A stretch of DNA of 44,548 nt from Virgibacillus_O xinjiangensis (GCF_042643145.1 NZ_JBHRSA010000018.1:1-44548); one strand, 5' to 3'. Counted from the first letter of the stretch, positions 6,637 to 14,197 are shown. Numbers and translations: made by a program. The notes: generated by a model not told the origin, from the letters alone.

Positions 6637-7665
6637 TTAACCCAGCTGCAGGTAATCGCTTGCCGCTTTTTTCAACCGGTTCATGACTGCTTGGCCCAGT
6701 CCTTCTTGCGCGAAAGCTTCACAGATGATCAGGTCGATATCCCCTTCTTTAAAGGTACGGAGACCGTCATACAGATTCGCAGCGATTTCCGCAATATCTC
6801 CGCCAAGCTCTATTTTTGCGTCGGCTTCAAGCTGCTTGGCAGTACGAGTACCAGCAAGCAGACCTATTCGCTGCCCTTTCTGCTTTTCCTGATCGATTAA
6901 ATCTTGCAGGGCTTGTACATTGCCTTCCACCAGCCATAATGGCACCTCAGGTGAATAGTGCCTATATTTCATGCCAGGCGCTTTCGGCCGATCATCTTTT
7001 CCAGCCAAAGCAGGATCAACCATGACGTTGCCGATCACCGACTCCAGCTGTTCCCTGGTAATGCCACCCGGGCGCAGTATGATCGGAATTTCCTGGGTAC
7101 AATCCAAGACTGTGGATTCGAGGCCCACTCCCGTTGCCCCGCCGTCCACCAGCCCGGAGATTCTTCCATGGAGATCGGCCCAGACATGATCTGCTGTTGT
7201 CGGACTAGGCTTCCCTGAAAGATTGGCACTCGGAGCGGCGATAGGCAGACGGCAGGCTCGAAGCAGCTGCTGTGCCACCGGGTGGTCCGGAATGCGCACA
7301 CCGAGGGTAGGAAGTCCTGCTGTCACATTCGCTGCACATGTTCCATTGCTTGGCAGCACAAAGGTCAGCGGTCCCGGTGTGAAAGCATCCAGCAGCATAT
7401 CCACATAAGGAAATGGACGCTCCACCAGTTCATACAACTGTTCCCTATCTGCGATGTGAGCGATCAGCGGATTATCCTGTGGCCGCCCTTTCGCCTGAAA
7501 AATCCCTGAAACAGCTTCCTCGTTGGTCGCATCTGCCCCCAACCCATAGACCGTCTCTGTCGGGAAGGCGACCGTGCCGCCTCGCTTGAGCACTGCCGCC
7601 GCTTCTTCAATCGCTTGTCCATCTATTCGTTCACTGTCCTGTATCTTCCATCTTGTTGTTTCCAT
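6637..7665 (-). CDS. ywlC: L-threonylcarbamoyladenylate synthase (Sua5/YwlC)
   Basis: Makes threonylcarbamoyl-AMP from threonine, bicarbonate and ATP, the first step of t6A37 modification of ANN-decoding tRNAs. The N-terminal YrdC-like domain shows KRGGTVAFPTETVYGLG near residues 25-41 and the SANLSGKPSPTTADHV segment. The C-terminal Sua5 extension begins after the PGMKYRHYSPEVPLW linker, making this the long Sua5 form rather than the short TsaC. Starting at ATG 7665 gives 342 residues, close to B. subtilis YwlC, with GAGGGAAG upstream; the frame is open 30 codons further, without support. A cluster of DnaA boxes lies immediately upstream. The neighbours mntP and the GNAT-like gene match the ywl order. 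Confidence 0.94.
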   Translation of the reverse strand: METTRWKIQDSERIDGQAIEEAAAVLKRGGTVAFPTETVYGLGADATNEEAVSGIFQAKGRPQDNPLIAHIADREQLYELVERPFPYVDMLLDAFTPGPLTFVLPSNGTCAANVTAGLPTLGVRIPDHPVAQQLLRACRLPIAAPSANLSGKPSPTTADHVWADLHGRISGLVDGGATGVGLESTVLDCTQEIPIILRPGGITREQLESVIGNVMVDPALAGKDDRPKAPGMKYRHYSPEVPLWLVEGNVQALQDLIDQEKQKGQRIGLLAGTRTAKQLEADAKIELGGDIAEIAANLYDGLRTFKEGDIDLIICEAFAQEGLGQAVMNRLKKAASDYLQLG

Positions 7666-7702
7666 CGTATCTTCCCTCTTTTCTATCCTACATTTTAGTC
7701 GA

Positions 7703-8049
7703 TAATCCACAGGGAGTAAAACATTATAAAAGAAGGATTGGGGATAATAAACCAATTAGTCCACAAAAAAAGACCTGCGGACATTTATCCACAGGCCTCT
7801 TTGCCATCTCGACAGCCTTCAACAATGTTTGTCTTTTCATTGTACACAGAAATCTCCAGCTACTCACATTTTTCCAACAAGTTACCCACATGCCCCTGTG
7901 GATACTGTGTATATCTTGTCAGGATACACTATACGACCACCAATTACCTTCCGTCGCGCGATACTTATCCACAACCGCGTGCTCATTTTGAGGACGAAAT
8001 TGAAGGGCTTCCAATAATAGATCCAGGAATGGCTGATGACTGTGGACAA
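7703..8049. promoter_or_regulatory. DnaA-box cluster upstream of ywlC
   Basis: Two perfect DnaA boxes TTATCCACA (7785-7793 and 7965-7973) lie with four one-mismatch boxes: TAATCCACA at 7703, TTACCCACA at 7882, GTATCCACA (minus strand) at 7897-7905 and TTGTCCACA (minus strand) at 8041-8049. A two-mismatch box is at 7757. Two more perfect boxes follow at 9035-9043 and 9751-9759. A perfect 9-mer is expected less than once by chance in the whole window on both strands. B. subtilis is reported to have a DnaA-binding cluster near ywlC, so this looks conserved. Confidence 0.7.
7764..7797 (-). terminator. Intrinsic terminator of the GNAT-like gene
   Basis: On the minus strand CCTGTGGA-TAAATG-TCCGCAGG is followed by TCTTTTTTT. 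The 5' arm and loop contain the perfect DnaA box at 7785-7793. Confidence 0.75.
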
Positions 8050-8320
8050 ACAGCTGTTTCGCCCCTTTCTTGTTGGCCAGTTTCAGTATCGCATCAAGCA
8101 GGAACGGCAGCCTGCCCGCTTCCGACTTGGTGATATACAGCTTCTTCAGCCAGTAGACTCCTTCTTCCATCTCTTCCAGTTGAAAGCTTCCCTCAATGGT
8201 CCCATCGATCTCTACGACATATCCTTTTAAAAGCAGGCTTTCCTTCTGGATCCCCTCATTATTCGCTAAGTAACTGTCCAATTTATCTTCCGGCGCACGG
8301 TAAGCAGGAATCAGATTCAT
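7919..8320 (-). CDS. Small GNAT-like protein in the ywlB position
   Basis: A 133-residue protein with an alternating beta/alpha pattern like a small GNAT acetyltransferase. YVVEIDGTIEGSFQLE (about residues 34-49) and YWLKKLYITKSEAGRLPFLL (about 56-75) resemble the central strands and the acetyl-CoA turn, although a clear QxxGxG/A loop is not visible. The end is Trp-rich (EGNWWSYSVS). The ATG follows GAGGTGGATCACAC. It sits between spoIIR and ywlC, where B. subtilis has the acetyltransferase-like ywlB, so it may be its counterpart, but I cannot confirm this. Substrate unknown. A perfect DnaA box lies inside the last codons. Confidence 0.65.
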   Translation of the reverse strand: MNLIPAYRAPEDKLDSYLANNEGIQKESLLLKGYVVEIDGTIEGSFQLEEMEEGVYWLKKLYITKSEAGRLPFLLDAILKLANKKGAKQLFVHSHQPFLDLLLEALQFRPQNEHAVVDKYRATEGNWWSYSVS

Positions 8321-8390
8321 GTGTGATCCACCTCTATTTTTTAGTCTAGTATTGGCTTATTTCTATCATTCTATGCACACATTTTCTGAT

Positions 8391-9008
8391 TCATGACCAG
8401 CCCAGCCATTCAAACAGGAAGAATTTCACTTCTGTTTCTTCTTCCTCCTCGGCCAGATCCTGTTCATCTGCTTCCCGTTCATCCGCTTCCGCCGCCGCTA
8501 CAGAAGTACCGTTGGAGAAGTCCAAGAAACACAGGGGCGGGAAGAGGACACACCACCAATTAGCTCCCTCTGCCTCTCCAATAGAGATCAATACGGCCTC
8601 GTATTCCCCCTCTGGGTAAAGATAGTTTCCATACAGTTTTGCCGGGAAACTGATATTTTCGCCGTACTCCACCTCAAAGGAATGCTCCTTGCCTGCTTCT
8701 TCCAGCACCTTTGCGACAATCTTCTCTACCTCCGGGATCCGTTCGGCGATCAATTCCCGCGCTTCCTCTATATCCGTCATCTGTTCCACCCATTCGGTAA
8801 TCTCTTTGTTCACCCTGTCTCTGATCGTCCGTTTCAATTCCTGGTCTTCCTCACTGTCACTATTGGCCAAGATCCGCAATCGGATCGCTTCATCCGGAAT
8901 CACTTGAAACTCCATGACTTCTTCATCTATTTGTTCACTGACTCCTTGGGTTGGCAGACTTAAAAATATAATAAAAAATATAAAAACAAAAAATACTAGT
9001 TTCTTCAT
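8391..9008 (-). CDS. spoIIR: Stage II sporulation protein R
   Basis: SpoIIR is made in the forespore under sigma F, is secreted into the space between the two membranes, and triggers SpoIIGA to process pro-sigma E in the mother cell. The 205-residue protein begins with a classic signal peptide (Lys-Lys, then an 18-residue Phe/Ile-rich core). It contains the family signatures IRLRILANSDSEEDQ near residue 42 and NWWCVLFPPLCFLD near residue 150. The C-terminus carries an acidic Glu/Asp stretch before FFLFEWLGWS. The ATG at 9008 follows AGGGGGAC. It sits between prmC and ywlC, as in B. subtilis. I could not read a convincing sigma F promoter; a perfect DnaA box lies 26-35 bp upstream of the start. 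Confidence 0.95.
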   Translation of the reverse strand: MKKLVFFVFIFFIIFLSLPTQGVSEQIDEEVMEFQVIPDEAIRLRILANSDSEEDQELKRTIRDRVNKEITEWVEQMTDIEEARELIAERIPEVEKIVAKVLEEAGKEHSFEVEYGENISFPAKLYGNYLYPEGEYEAVLISIGEAEGANWWCVLFPPLCFLDFSNGTSVAAAEADEREADEQDLAEEEEETEVKFFLFEWLGWS

Positions 9009-9034
9009 TTAGGCCGTCCCCCTGATCTGTTTTA

Positions 9035-9043
9035 TTATCCACA
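9035..9043 (+). promoter_or_regulatory. Perfect DnaA box upstream of spoIIR
   Basis: TTATCCACA, 26 bp upstream of the spoIIR start codon, in the 81-bp gap to prmC. It overlaps the stretch where a -10 element would be expected (GGATAATA on the minus strand). Confidence 0.55.
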
Positions 9044-9089
9044 GTATGGGCAGTACCAAATGATTCTAAACTAGTATTCTCGTAAATTT

Positions 9090-9938
9090 CTATTTAATTG
9101 TGGCGGTGACTATTCGATCCTTGCCATTGATATCCTGGATGACTGCCGTTTCTGCCGGTGGGAAATTTCCTTTGATAATCTGCTGGACAGCTTCCCCTTG
9201 TTGGTGGCCGATTTCGAATACAAGCAAACCACCCTGGCTCAGCAGCACGTCCGCTTGTGAGGCAAGTTTTTGATAGGCGGCAAGTCCTTGCTCTTCAGCA
9301 AATAATGCAAGCTCCGGATCAAAATTCCGCACCGTGTCCGACAGGTCGTCCGCTTCCGCTTCAGAGATATACGGGGGATTGGAGACGATGATATCCGCCT
9401 TTATCCCTTGGTCCAACACCGGCTTTAGGAAATCTCCCTGTAAAAAGTGCACATCTGCCTCCAGATTGGCTGCATTGGTCTTAGCCGTCTCCAAGGCCTG
9501 GGGAGAAATATCAGTGGCATATACCTCTGCGTGCTCCAGCTCCAGAGCAAGTGTAATGGCAATGACCCCGCTCCCTGTCCCCGCATCCACAATGACAGGT
9601 CTCTCCATTTGATTGGTTCTCAGGATATGCTGGATCAGTTCTTCTGTCTCCGGCCTTGGGATCAGCACATGTGGATTGACGGTGAATTCCCTTCCCCAAA
9701 ACACCTCATATCCTGTCAGGTGCTGTACAGGCACACCGGTTTCCACATGCTTATCCACATCCTGTTCCAATGCAGCCACCACATCATCAGGCAGCGGCTC
9801 CCGCATCTGCATCAGGAATTCCGTCCGAGTCAGACCCAAGTGATGCTGGAGCAGGATTTCCGCTACACGTGCTTCCCGGTTATTCGCTTCTAAAAAAGAA
9901 GAAGCCCATTGAAGGACTTCATACTGTTTACGGCTCAT
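9090..9938 (-). CDS. prmC: Peptide chain release factor glutamine methyltransferase
   Basis: SAM-dependent enzyme that N5-methylates the glutamine of the GGQ motif in release factors, raising termination efficiency. The N-terminal helical substrate-binding domain starts KQYEVLQWASSFLE. The Rossmann methyltransferase domain has motif I DAGTGSGVIAI (about residues 118-128) and the catalytic NPPY at 187-190. From ATG 9938 the protein has 282 residues. TTG 9950 and GTG 9947 are also possible and would overlap the end of prfA, but the ATG form matches the B. subtilis N-terminus. prfA, its substrate gene, is directly upstream with only 1 bp between its stop codon and this start, so the two are surely co-transcribed. 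A perfect DnaA box lies inside the coding region at 9751-9759. Confidence 0.95.
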   Translation of the reverse strand: MSRKQYEVLQWASSFLEANNREARVAEILLQHHLGLTRTEFLMQMREPLPDDVVAALEQDVDKHVETGVPVQHLTGYEVFWGREFTVNPHVLIPRPETEELIQHILRTNQMERPVIVDAGTGSGVIAITLALELEHAEVYATDISPQALETAKTNAANLEADVHFLQGDFLKPVLDQGIKADIIVSNPPYISEAEADDLSDTVRNFDPELALFAEEQGLAAYQKLASQADVLLSQGGLLVFEIGHQQGEAVQQIIKGNFPPAETAVIQDINGKDRIVTATIK

Positions 9939-9939
9939 G

Positions 9940-11010
9940 TTATTCACCAATCTGTTCCATTTTCTTCGCTTGTTCTTCCATCAACAGCGCATCCACAAAT
10001 TCATCGAGTTTGCCCTGCATGATTTGATCAAGCTTTTGGATGGTCAGACCGATTCGGTGATCTGTCACACGGTTTTGTGGATAGTTGTACGTACGGATCC
10101 GCTCGGAACGGTCCCCGGTACCGACCGCGGATTTCCGGTTCTCATCATACTCTGCCTGTGCTTCCTGCTGGTATTTGTCATAGATACGCGCACGCAGCAC
10201 TTTCATGGCCTTTTCTTTGTTCTTGATCTGGGACTTCTCATCCTGGATGGAAACCACAATTCCGGTCGGTTCGTGGGTCAGACGCACCGCAGACATGGTC
10301 GTGTTGACACTCTGTCCGCCCGGACCGCTGGATGCAAAGGTGTCCACCCGGATATCTTTCTCATGCACTTCCACTTCTACTTCCTCTGCTTCCGGCAAAA
10401 CAGCAACTGTTGCAGTGGAGGTATGGATCCGGCCGCCTGATTCCGTCTCCGGAACACGCTGCACACGGTGTGCACCATTTTCGTATTTCAGACGAGAATA
10501 GGCGCCTTCTCCTTTGATCAGGAATATGATTTCTTTATAACCGCCGACACCGGTAGAGCTGGCTTCCATGACATCGATTTTCCAACCGAGGGATTCCGCA
10601 TAACGGGAATACATCCGATACAGGTCACCGGCAAACAATGCCGCCTCGTCCCCGCCGGCAGCTCCGCGGATTTCCATGAAGACGTCTTTATCGTCGTTCG
10701 GATCCTTCGGCAACAGCAGGATTCTCATTCTTTCCTCCAGCTCATCCTTGGACTCCTGAAGCTCCGAGATCTCCGCCTTCACCATGTCTTCCATCTCATC
10801 ATCGAGGCTGTCATCCAGCATCTCCTTTGCATCCTTCAGTTGGCTGGTGACATCCTTATACTCCCGGTATGCCTGCACGACATCCTCCAAGCCTGCCTGC
10901 TCTTTGGAGTACTCGCGAAGCTTTCCCGTATCATTGATGATTTCAGGGTCACTGAGCAATTCATTCAATTTATTATAACGATCCTCAAGCGCTTGCAATC
11001 GGTCTAACAT
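9940..11010 (-). CDS. prfA: Peptide chain release factor 1
   Basis: Recognises UAA and UAG in the ribosomal A site and triggers hydrolysis of the peptidyl-tRNA ester. The 356-residue length equals B. subtilis PrfA. The N-terminal helical domain is followed by the decoding domain, and the GGQ motif sits in SSGPGGQSVNTT at residues 231-233. The family segments GAAGGDEAALF and AHRVQRVPETE are present. Starting at ATG 11010 (MLDRLQALED) is supported by AAAGAGGTGAACGTG; 15 extra upstream codons remain open but lack support. It forms a tight pair with prmC. Confidence 0.97.
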   Translation of the reverse strand: MLDRLQALEDRYNKLNELLSDPEIINDTGKLREYSKEQAGLEDVVQAYREYKDVTSQLKDAKEMLDDSLDDEMEDMVKAEISELQESKDELEERMRILLLPKDPNDDKDVFMEIRGAAGGDEAALFAGDLYRMYSRYAESLGWKIDVMEASSTGVGGYKEIIFLIKGEGAYSRLKYENGAHRVQRVPETESGGRIHTSTATVAVLPEAEEVEVEVHEKDIRVDTFASSGPGGQSVNTTMSAVRLTHEPTGIVVSIQDEKSQIKNKEKAMKVLRARIYDKYQQEAQAEYDENRKSAVGTGDRSERIRTYNYPQNRVTDHRIGLTIQKLDQIMQGKLDEFVDALLMEEQAKKMEQIGE

Positions 11011-11171
11011 CACGTTCACCTCTTTTTCGATTAACAGTCTAATTATAGTATACACAAGGGGTCAGGTCAAAGTTATTTGGGCTCGTATGAGGGAGCTGGC
11101 GACCGAGTGTGCGCATATGTGGCATGACTGCGGATGGCTGGCGCCCGAGTGAGCTTCGGAACCTTCCCCTA

Positions 11172-11198
11172 TAAAAAAAGTGCCGGGATAGGCACCTT
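11172..11198 (-). terminator. Intrinsic terminator of tdk
   Basis: On the minus strand GTGCC-TATCCC-GGCAC followed by seven T, about 2 bp after the tdk stop codon. Confidence 0.8.
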
Positions 11199-11818
11199 TA
11201 ATTGGAACTTTCGGTTAAGCTGTTTATTTTCTTGCTGCTGGGTTTATTCGGTACTTCATGGTGGTGGCGGCATCTCGGTTCATAGGACTCCGAAGCGCCG
11301 ACCAAGATGACCGGGTCATCATAGGAGGCAGGTTCGCCGTCGATCAAGCGCTGGGTGCGGCTGGCGGGAGAACCACAAACAGGGCATATCGCATTCAGCT
11401 TTGTCACCGACTCACATAATGCCATCAACTCAGGCATGACACCGAACGGCTCGCCGCGGAAGTCGGTATCCAGCCCGGCAGCAATCACGCGGATGCTGCG
11501 GTTGGCCAGTGTCTCCGCCACTTCCACCACATGCTCATCAAAGAATTGGACTTCATCAATGCCGACAATATCCACATGCTCGTCAATATGCTCGAAAATG
11601 TCACAGGATTCTTGAACAGGACGCGCCACAATGGAGGTGCCGTTATGGGAGACAACTGATTCCTCATCGTACCGATCATCGATGGCCGGCTTGAATACAC
11701 GAACAGACAAATTTCCATAGGTGGCCCTGCGGACGCGGCGAATCAATTCCTCCGACTTGCCTGAAAACATGCTGCCGCAAATGACCTCAACCCAACCATT
11801 TTGTTTCATCACATACAT
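11198..11818 (-). CDS. tdk: Thymidine kinase (type II)
   Basis: Phosphorylates thymidine to dTMP with ATP in the salvage pathway. The P-loop GSMFSGKS is at residues 15-22 and the catalytic base region GIDEVQFFDE at 87-95 (Glu89). The lasso domain carries a zinc site: CPVC at 145-148 and C-x-H at 183/185 in the RCRHHH segment. Its 206 residues are normal for the family. The start at ATG 11818 is supported by AAGGAG nine bases upstream; the internal Met4 is too far from it. It lies between prfA and rpmE, as in B. subtilis, and has its own terminator. Confidence 0.96.
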   Translation of the reverse strand: MYVMKQNGWVEVICGSMFSGKSEELIRRVRRATYGNLSVRVFKPAIDDRYDEESVVSHNGTSIVARPVQESCDIFEHIDEHVDIVGIDEVQFFDEHVVEVAETLANRSIRVIAAGLDTDFRGEPFGVMPELMALCESVTKLNAICPVCGSPASRTQRLIDGEPASYDDPVILVGASESYEPRCRHHHEVPNKPSSKKINSLTESSN

Positions 11819-11923
11819 TATAGGTTCTCCTTCTCCATTTGGTCTGCACGATTATGTACCGTCACGGTAATAGTGTACCACTTTCACCGCTTCTCCTAAC
11901 CGTTATTTTATGGTAATGAAAGT

Positions 11924-11960
11924 AAAAAAACAGGCAAAATATAGACATTTTGCCTGCCCT
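11924..11960 (-). terminator. Probable terminator of the L31 gene, displaced by repeats
   Basis: On the minus strand CAGGCAAAAT, a 6-base loop and ATTTTGCCTG followed by seven T. It is 225 bp after the L31 stop codon, on the far side of two stem-loop elements. Confidence 0.8.
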
Positions 11961-11990
11961 TTACAAAACTCTTCCATGATATATAAATGG

Positions 11991-12061
11991 AAGTTCGGCT
12001 AACACCGACGCTTTGCGCGGCAACGCCGAACCACCCGCGATGCGCGGGCGCAGCCTTTTAG
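11991..12061 (-). repeat. Small structured element C (GC-rich hairpins)
   Basis: On the minus strand it starts CTAAAAGGCTGCGCCCGC and contains CCCGC-GCATC-GCGGG, GGCGTTGCC and a closing GGCT/AGCC pair (GTGTTAGCC). The opening CTAAAAGGCTG is shared with the neighbouring element and with the elements at 15229-15670. The GTTGCCGCGCAAAGCG core resembles a repeat I have seen between genes in Bacillus-type genomes. Non-coding. Confidence 0.6.
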
Positions 12062-12079
12062 AATAATCCAGCTTCCACA

Positions 12080-12185
12080 CCTAGAAATTCCCGCCATAAG
12101 CAATGGCACTTCAAACGCTCAAAACCAAGCGTTCTGCGGTCCCTTGCTTATGCGTTCATTTCTGAACAGTCGTTTCAGCCTTTTA
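12080..12185 (-). repeat. Stem-loop element of family A, directly after the L31 stop codon
   Basis: On the minus strand it starts at the L31 stop codon (TAAAAGGCTG). It has a small hairpin GTTCA-GAAA-TGAAC (12154-12167), then a large one: CATAAGCAA at 12144-12152 pairs with TTGCTTATG at 12095-12103, and inside it AACGCT pairs with AGCGTT. Two homologous copies lie at 15229-15351 and 15479-15602, where the inner stem is AACGCC/GGCGTT, a compensatory change. Confidence 0.75.
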
Positions 12186-12428
12186 GTTCATATTATATTT
12201 TTTCTTGAATCGGTCTACACGGCCGCCGACTTTATCAGCTTTTTGCTTACCTGTGTAGAATGGGTGTGAAGCTGAGCTGATTTCCACGCGAATCAATGGG
12301 TAGGTGTTGCCATCTTCCCATTCGATGGTTTCTTCGGCGCTTTGTGTTGAGCCAGTCAGAAATTTGTAATCAGAACTAGTATCTAGAAATACTACTTTTC
12401 TGTACTCTGGATGAAGATCCTTTTTCAT
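12183..12428 (-). CDS. rpmE2: Ribosomal protein bL31, type B (zinc-independent)
   Basis: 81-residue L31 paralogue of the large ribosomal subunit. The sequence starts KKDLHPEYRKVVFLDTSSDY and ends HPFYTGKQK and GRVDRFKKKY, the type-B signature. The CxxC zinc ribbon of the classical RpmE is absent; there is no Cys at all. In B. subtilis the gene next to rho and tdk encodes the zinc-binding RpmE, and the zinc-free paralogue (YtiA) is elsewhere under Zur. Here the zinc-free form occupies the rho-tdk site, and I see no Zur box upstream. The ATG follows AAAAAGGAGTGGAAAGAC. A stem-loop element begins at its stop codon. Confidence 0.94.
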   Translation of the reverse strand: MKKDLHPEYRKVVFLDTSSDYKFLTGSTQSAEETIEWEDGNTYPLIRVEISSASHPFYTGKQKADKVGGRVDRFKKKYNMN

Positions 12429-12584
12429 GTCTTTCCACTCCTTTTTGCCCTGAATCCTTTGGAAACAGAGTTATTGTAAGAGATATCACAGGTACAATAC
12501 CTTCTCTAAAACTCACATAGAAAGATTATAACAGTCCGGGTGGCTGAATGCAATAGCGCGGCAGATAAAGTTATTTCCAGTCCG

Positions 12585-13865
12585 CTATTTCTTCATGCCT
12601 TTCCGTTTCATCTCTTCTTCCATTTGCTGCAGGAACTCTTCATTCGATTTCGATGCTTTCATCCGTTTCAAGAAGCGGTCGAGGAAATCATGGGAATCCT
12701 GCATGGTCTTACGGATGGTCCACATCTTATCGAGATGCCCTTTGCTGACAAGCAGCTCTTCCTTCCTGGTGCCGGACTTGAGAATATCCATGGCAGGGAA
12801 GATGCGGCGCTGTGCCAGGTTGCGGTCCAGATGCAGTTCCATGTTGCCTGTTCCTTTGAATTCTTCATAGATGACATCATCCATACGGGAGCCTGTATCC
12901 ACCAATGCGGTAGCAAGCACGGTAAAGCTGCCGCCTTCTTCAATATTTCTGGCCGCCCCGAAGAAACGCTTTGGACGGTGGAAGGCAGCGGGGTCGATAC
13001 CACCGGAAAGTGTACGCCCGCTTGGCGGGATCACCAAGTTATAGGCACGTGCCAGCCTGGTGATGCTATCCATCAGGACAATGACATCACGCTTATGTTC
13101 GACCAGCCGCATAGCCCGTTCGAGCACCAGTTCAGAAACCTTGATATGGTTCTCTGGCACTTCATCAAATGTGGAGCTTACTACGTCCACATCCGAAGAT
13201 ACAGAGCGCTCGATATCGGTCACTTCCTCCGGCCGTTCATCTACAAGCAGGATGATGAGTTTGGCTTTTGGATGGTTCTGGGTGATGCTGTTGGCAATTT
13301 CCTTGAGCAGCATCGTCTTACCGGCCTTTGGCGGGGCAACAATCAACCCACGCTGTCCAAAGCCGACAGGTGTCATCAAATCCATGATGCGTGTGGACAA
13401 TGTGCCCTTTTCATTTTCCAGTTTCATCAGCCGATCCGGATATAAAGCAGTCAATGCAGGAAAGTGTACGCGGTCTTTCGAGGAATCAGGATCTGCGTCA
13501 TTGACGGCATCCACATGCAGCAAACCGTAGTACCGTTCATTCTCTTTAGGTGGACGGACTTTCCCGGATACTTTGTCCCCGTTCCGGAGGTCGAACCTGC
13601 GAATCTGGGAAGCGGAAATATAAATGTCCTCTGCACTTGGAGAGTAGTTGATCGGTCTCAAGAAGCCGAATCCTTCAGATGGAATGATTTCAAGTACACC
13701 GTCCATGAATAAATAGCCGTCCTTTTCGGCCTGTGCTTTCAAGATGGCAAAGATCAGTTCCTTTTTCGTTAATTTTGCATAGTAAGAAACTTTGTATTCT
13801 TTGGCCAATGCATAAATTTCTTTCAATGTTAATGTCTCCAGATGGGAGATTGTCAGTTCTGCCAT
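12585..13865 (-). CDS. rho: Transcription termination factor Rho
   Basis: Hexameric RNA helicase that ends transcription of untranslated RNA. From ATG 13865 it has 426 residues, like B. subtilis Rho. The N-terminal SAP-like and OSF RNA-binding region includes GFGFLRP at about 65-71 and ISASQIRRFDLRNGD near 83-97. The ATPase core has the Walker A motif APPKAGKT at 177-184, DERPEEVTD and SGGIDPAAFHRPKRFFGAARN. No long loop insertion is present. The frame is open 72 codons upstream in a Ser/Asp-rich sequence without family similarity, so I treat that part as leader. GGTGATCTC precedes the ATG. L31 lies downstream and glpX upstream, as in B. subtilis. Confidence 0.96.
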   Translation of the reverse strand: MAELTISHLETLTLKEIYALAKEYKVSYYAKLTKKELIFAILKAQAEKDGYLFMDGVLEIIPSEGFGFLRPINYSPSAEDIYISASQIRRFDLRNGDKVSGKVRPPKENERYYGLLHVDAVNDADPDSSKDRVHFPALTALYPDRLMKLENEKGTLSTRIMDLMTPVGFGQRGLIVAPPKAGKTMLLKEIANSITQNHPKAKLIILLVDERPEEVTDIERSVSSDVDVVSSTFDEVPENHIKVSELVLERAMRLVEHKRDVIVLMDSITRLARAYNLVIPPSGRTLSGGIDPAAFHRPKRFFGAARNIEEGGSFTVLATALVDTGSRMDDVIYEEFKGTGNMELHLDRNLAQRRIFPAMDILKSGTRKEELLVSKGHLDKMWTIRKTMQDSHDFLDRFLKRMKASKSNEEFLQQMEEEMKRKGMKK

Positions 13866-14154
13866 GAGATCACCACGCCTATCAGTATTTAGTTCTGTGT
13901 TAATAATTGATTGTTGAATGCCTTTTAAGGAAGGTCTTTCCGAAGAATTGGAAGAATGGTCAGAAGATAGATTGGAAGTCCGTTCATCTTTCGCCAAATG
14001 TTCACGGAGTTTAGAATAAGTATATTTATGATAGCCAATATCATCTTCACATATACCATATATTACTCTTTCAGTTAGCAATATTCAACTCTATTTTATA
14101 GTTTTACTAGATAACCAGCAGAAGACGGAGTCACTTCCCTCCTCTGGAAACTAC
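13866..14154 (-). other. Long rho leader without a gene
   Basis: About 290 bp between the glpX terminator and the rho start codon. It is AT-rich with no recognised gene. Reading frame 1 of rho remains open through 14081, giving a hydrophilic unrelated peptide. B. subtilis rho has a long leader involved in Rho autoregulation; a similar role here is inference. Confidence 0.4.
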
Positions 14155-14186
14155 AGAAAAGGAAGCCAATGAATATGGCTTCCTTC
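14155..14186 (-). terminator. Intrinsic terminator of glpX
   Basis: On the minus strand GGAAGCCA-TATTCA-TTGGCTTCC followed by TTTTC, about 12 bp after the glpX stop. Confidence 0.8.
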
Positions 14187-14197
14187 TGTAGATGTAT

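Noticed and set aside
9009..9089. Sigma F promoter of spoIIR
   Set aside because: A GGATAATA -10 can be read but no fitting -35 lies at the right distance.
11080..11165. Short direct repeat GCTGGCGNCCGAGTG between prfA and tdk
   Set aside because: Two imperfect 15-bp copies about 45 bp apart with no further structure; too little to call.
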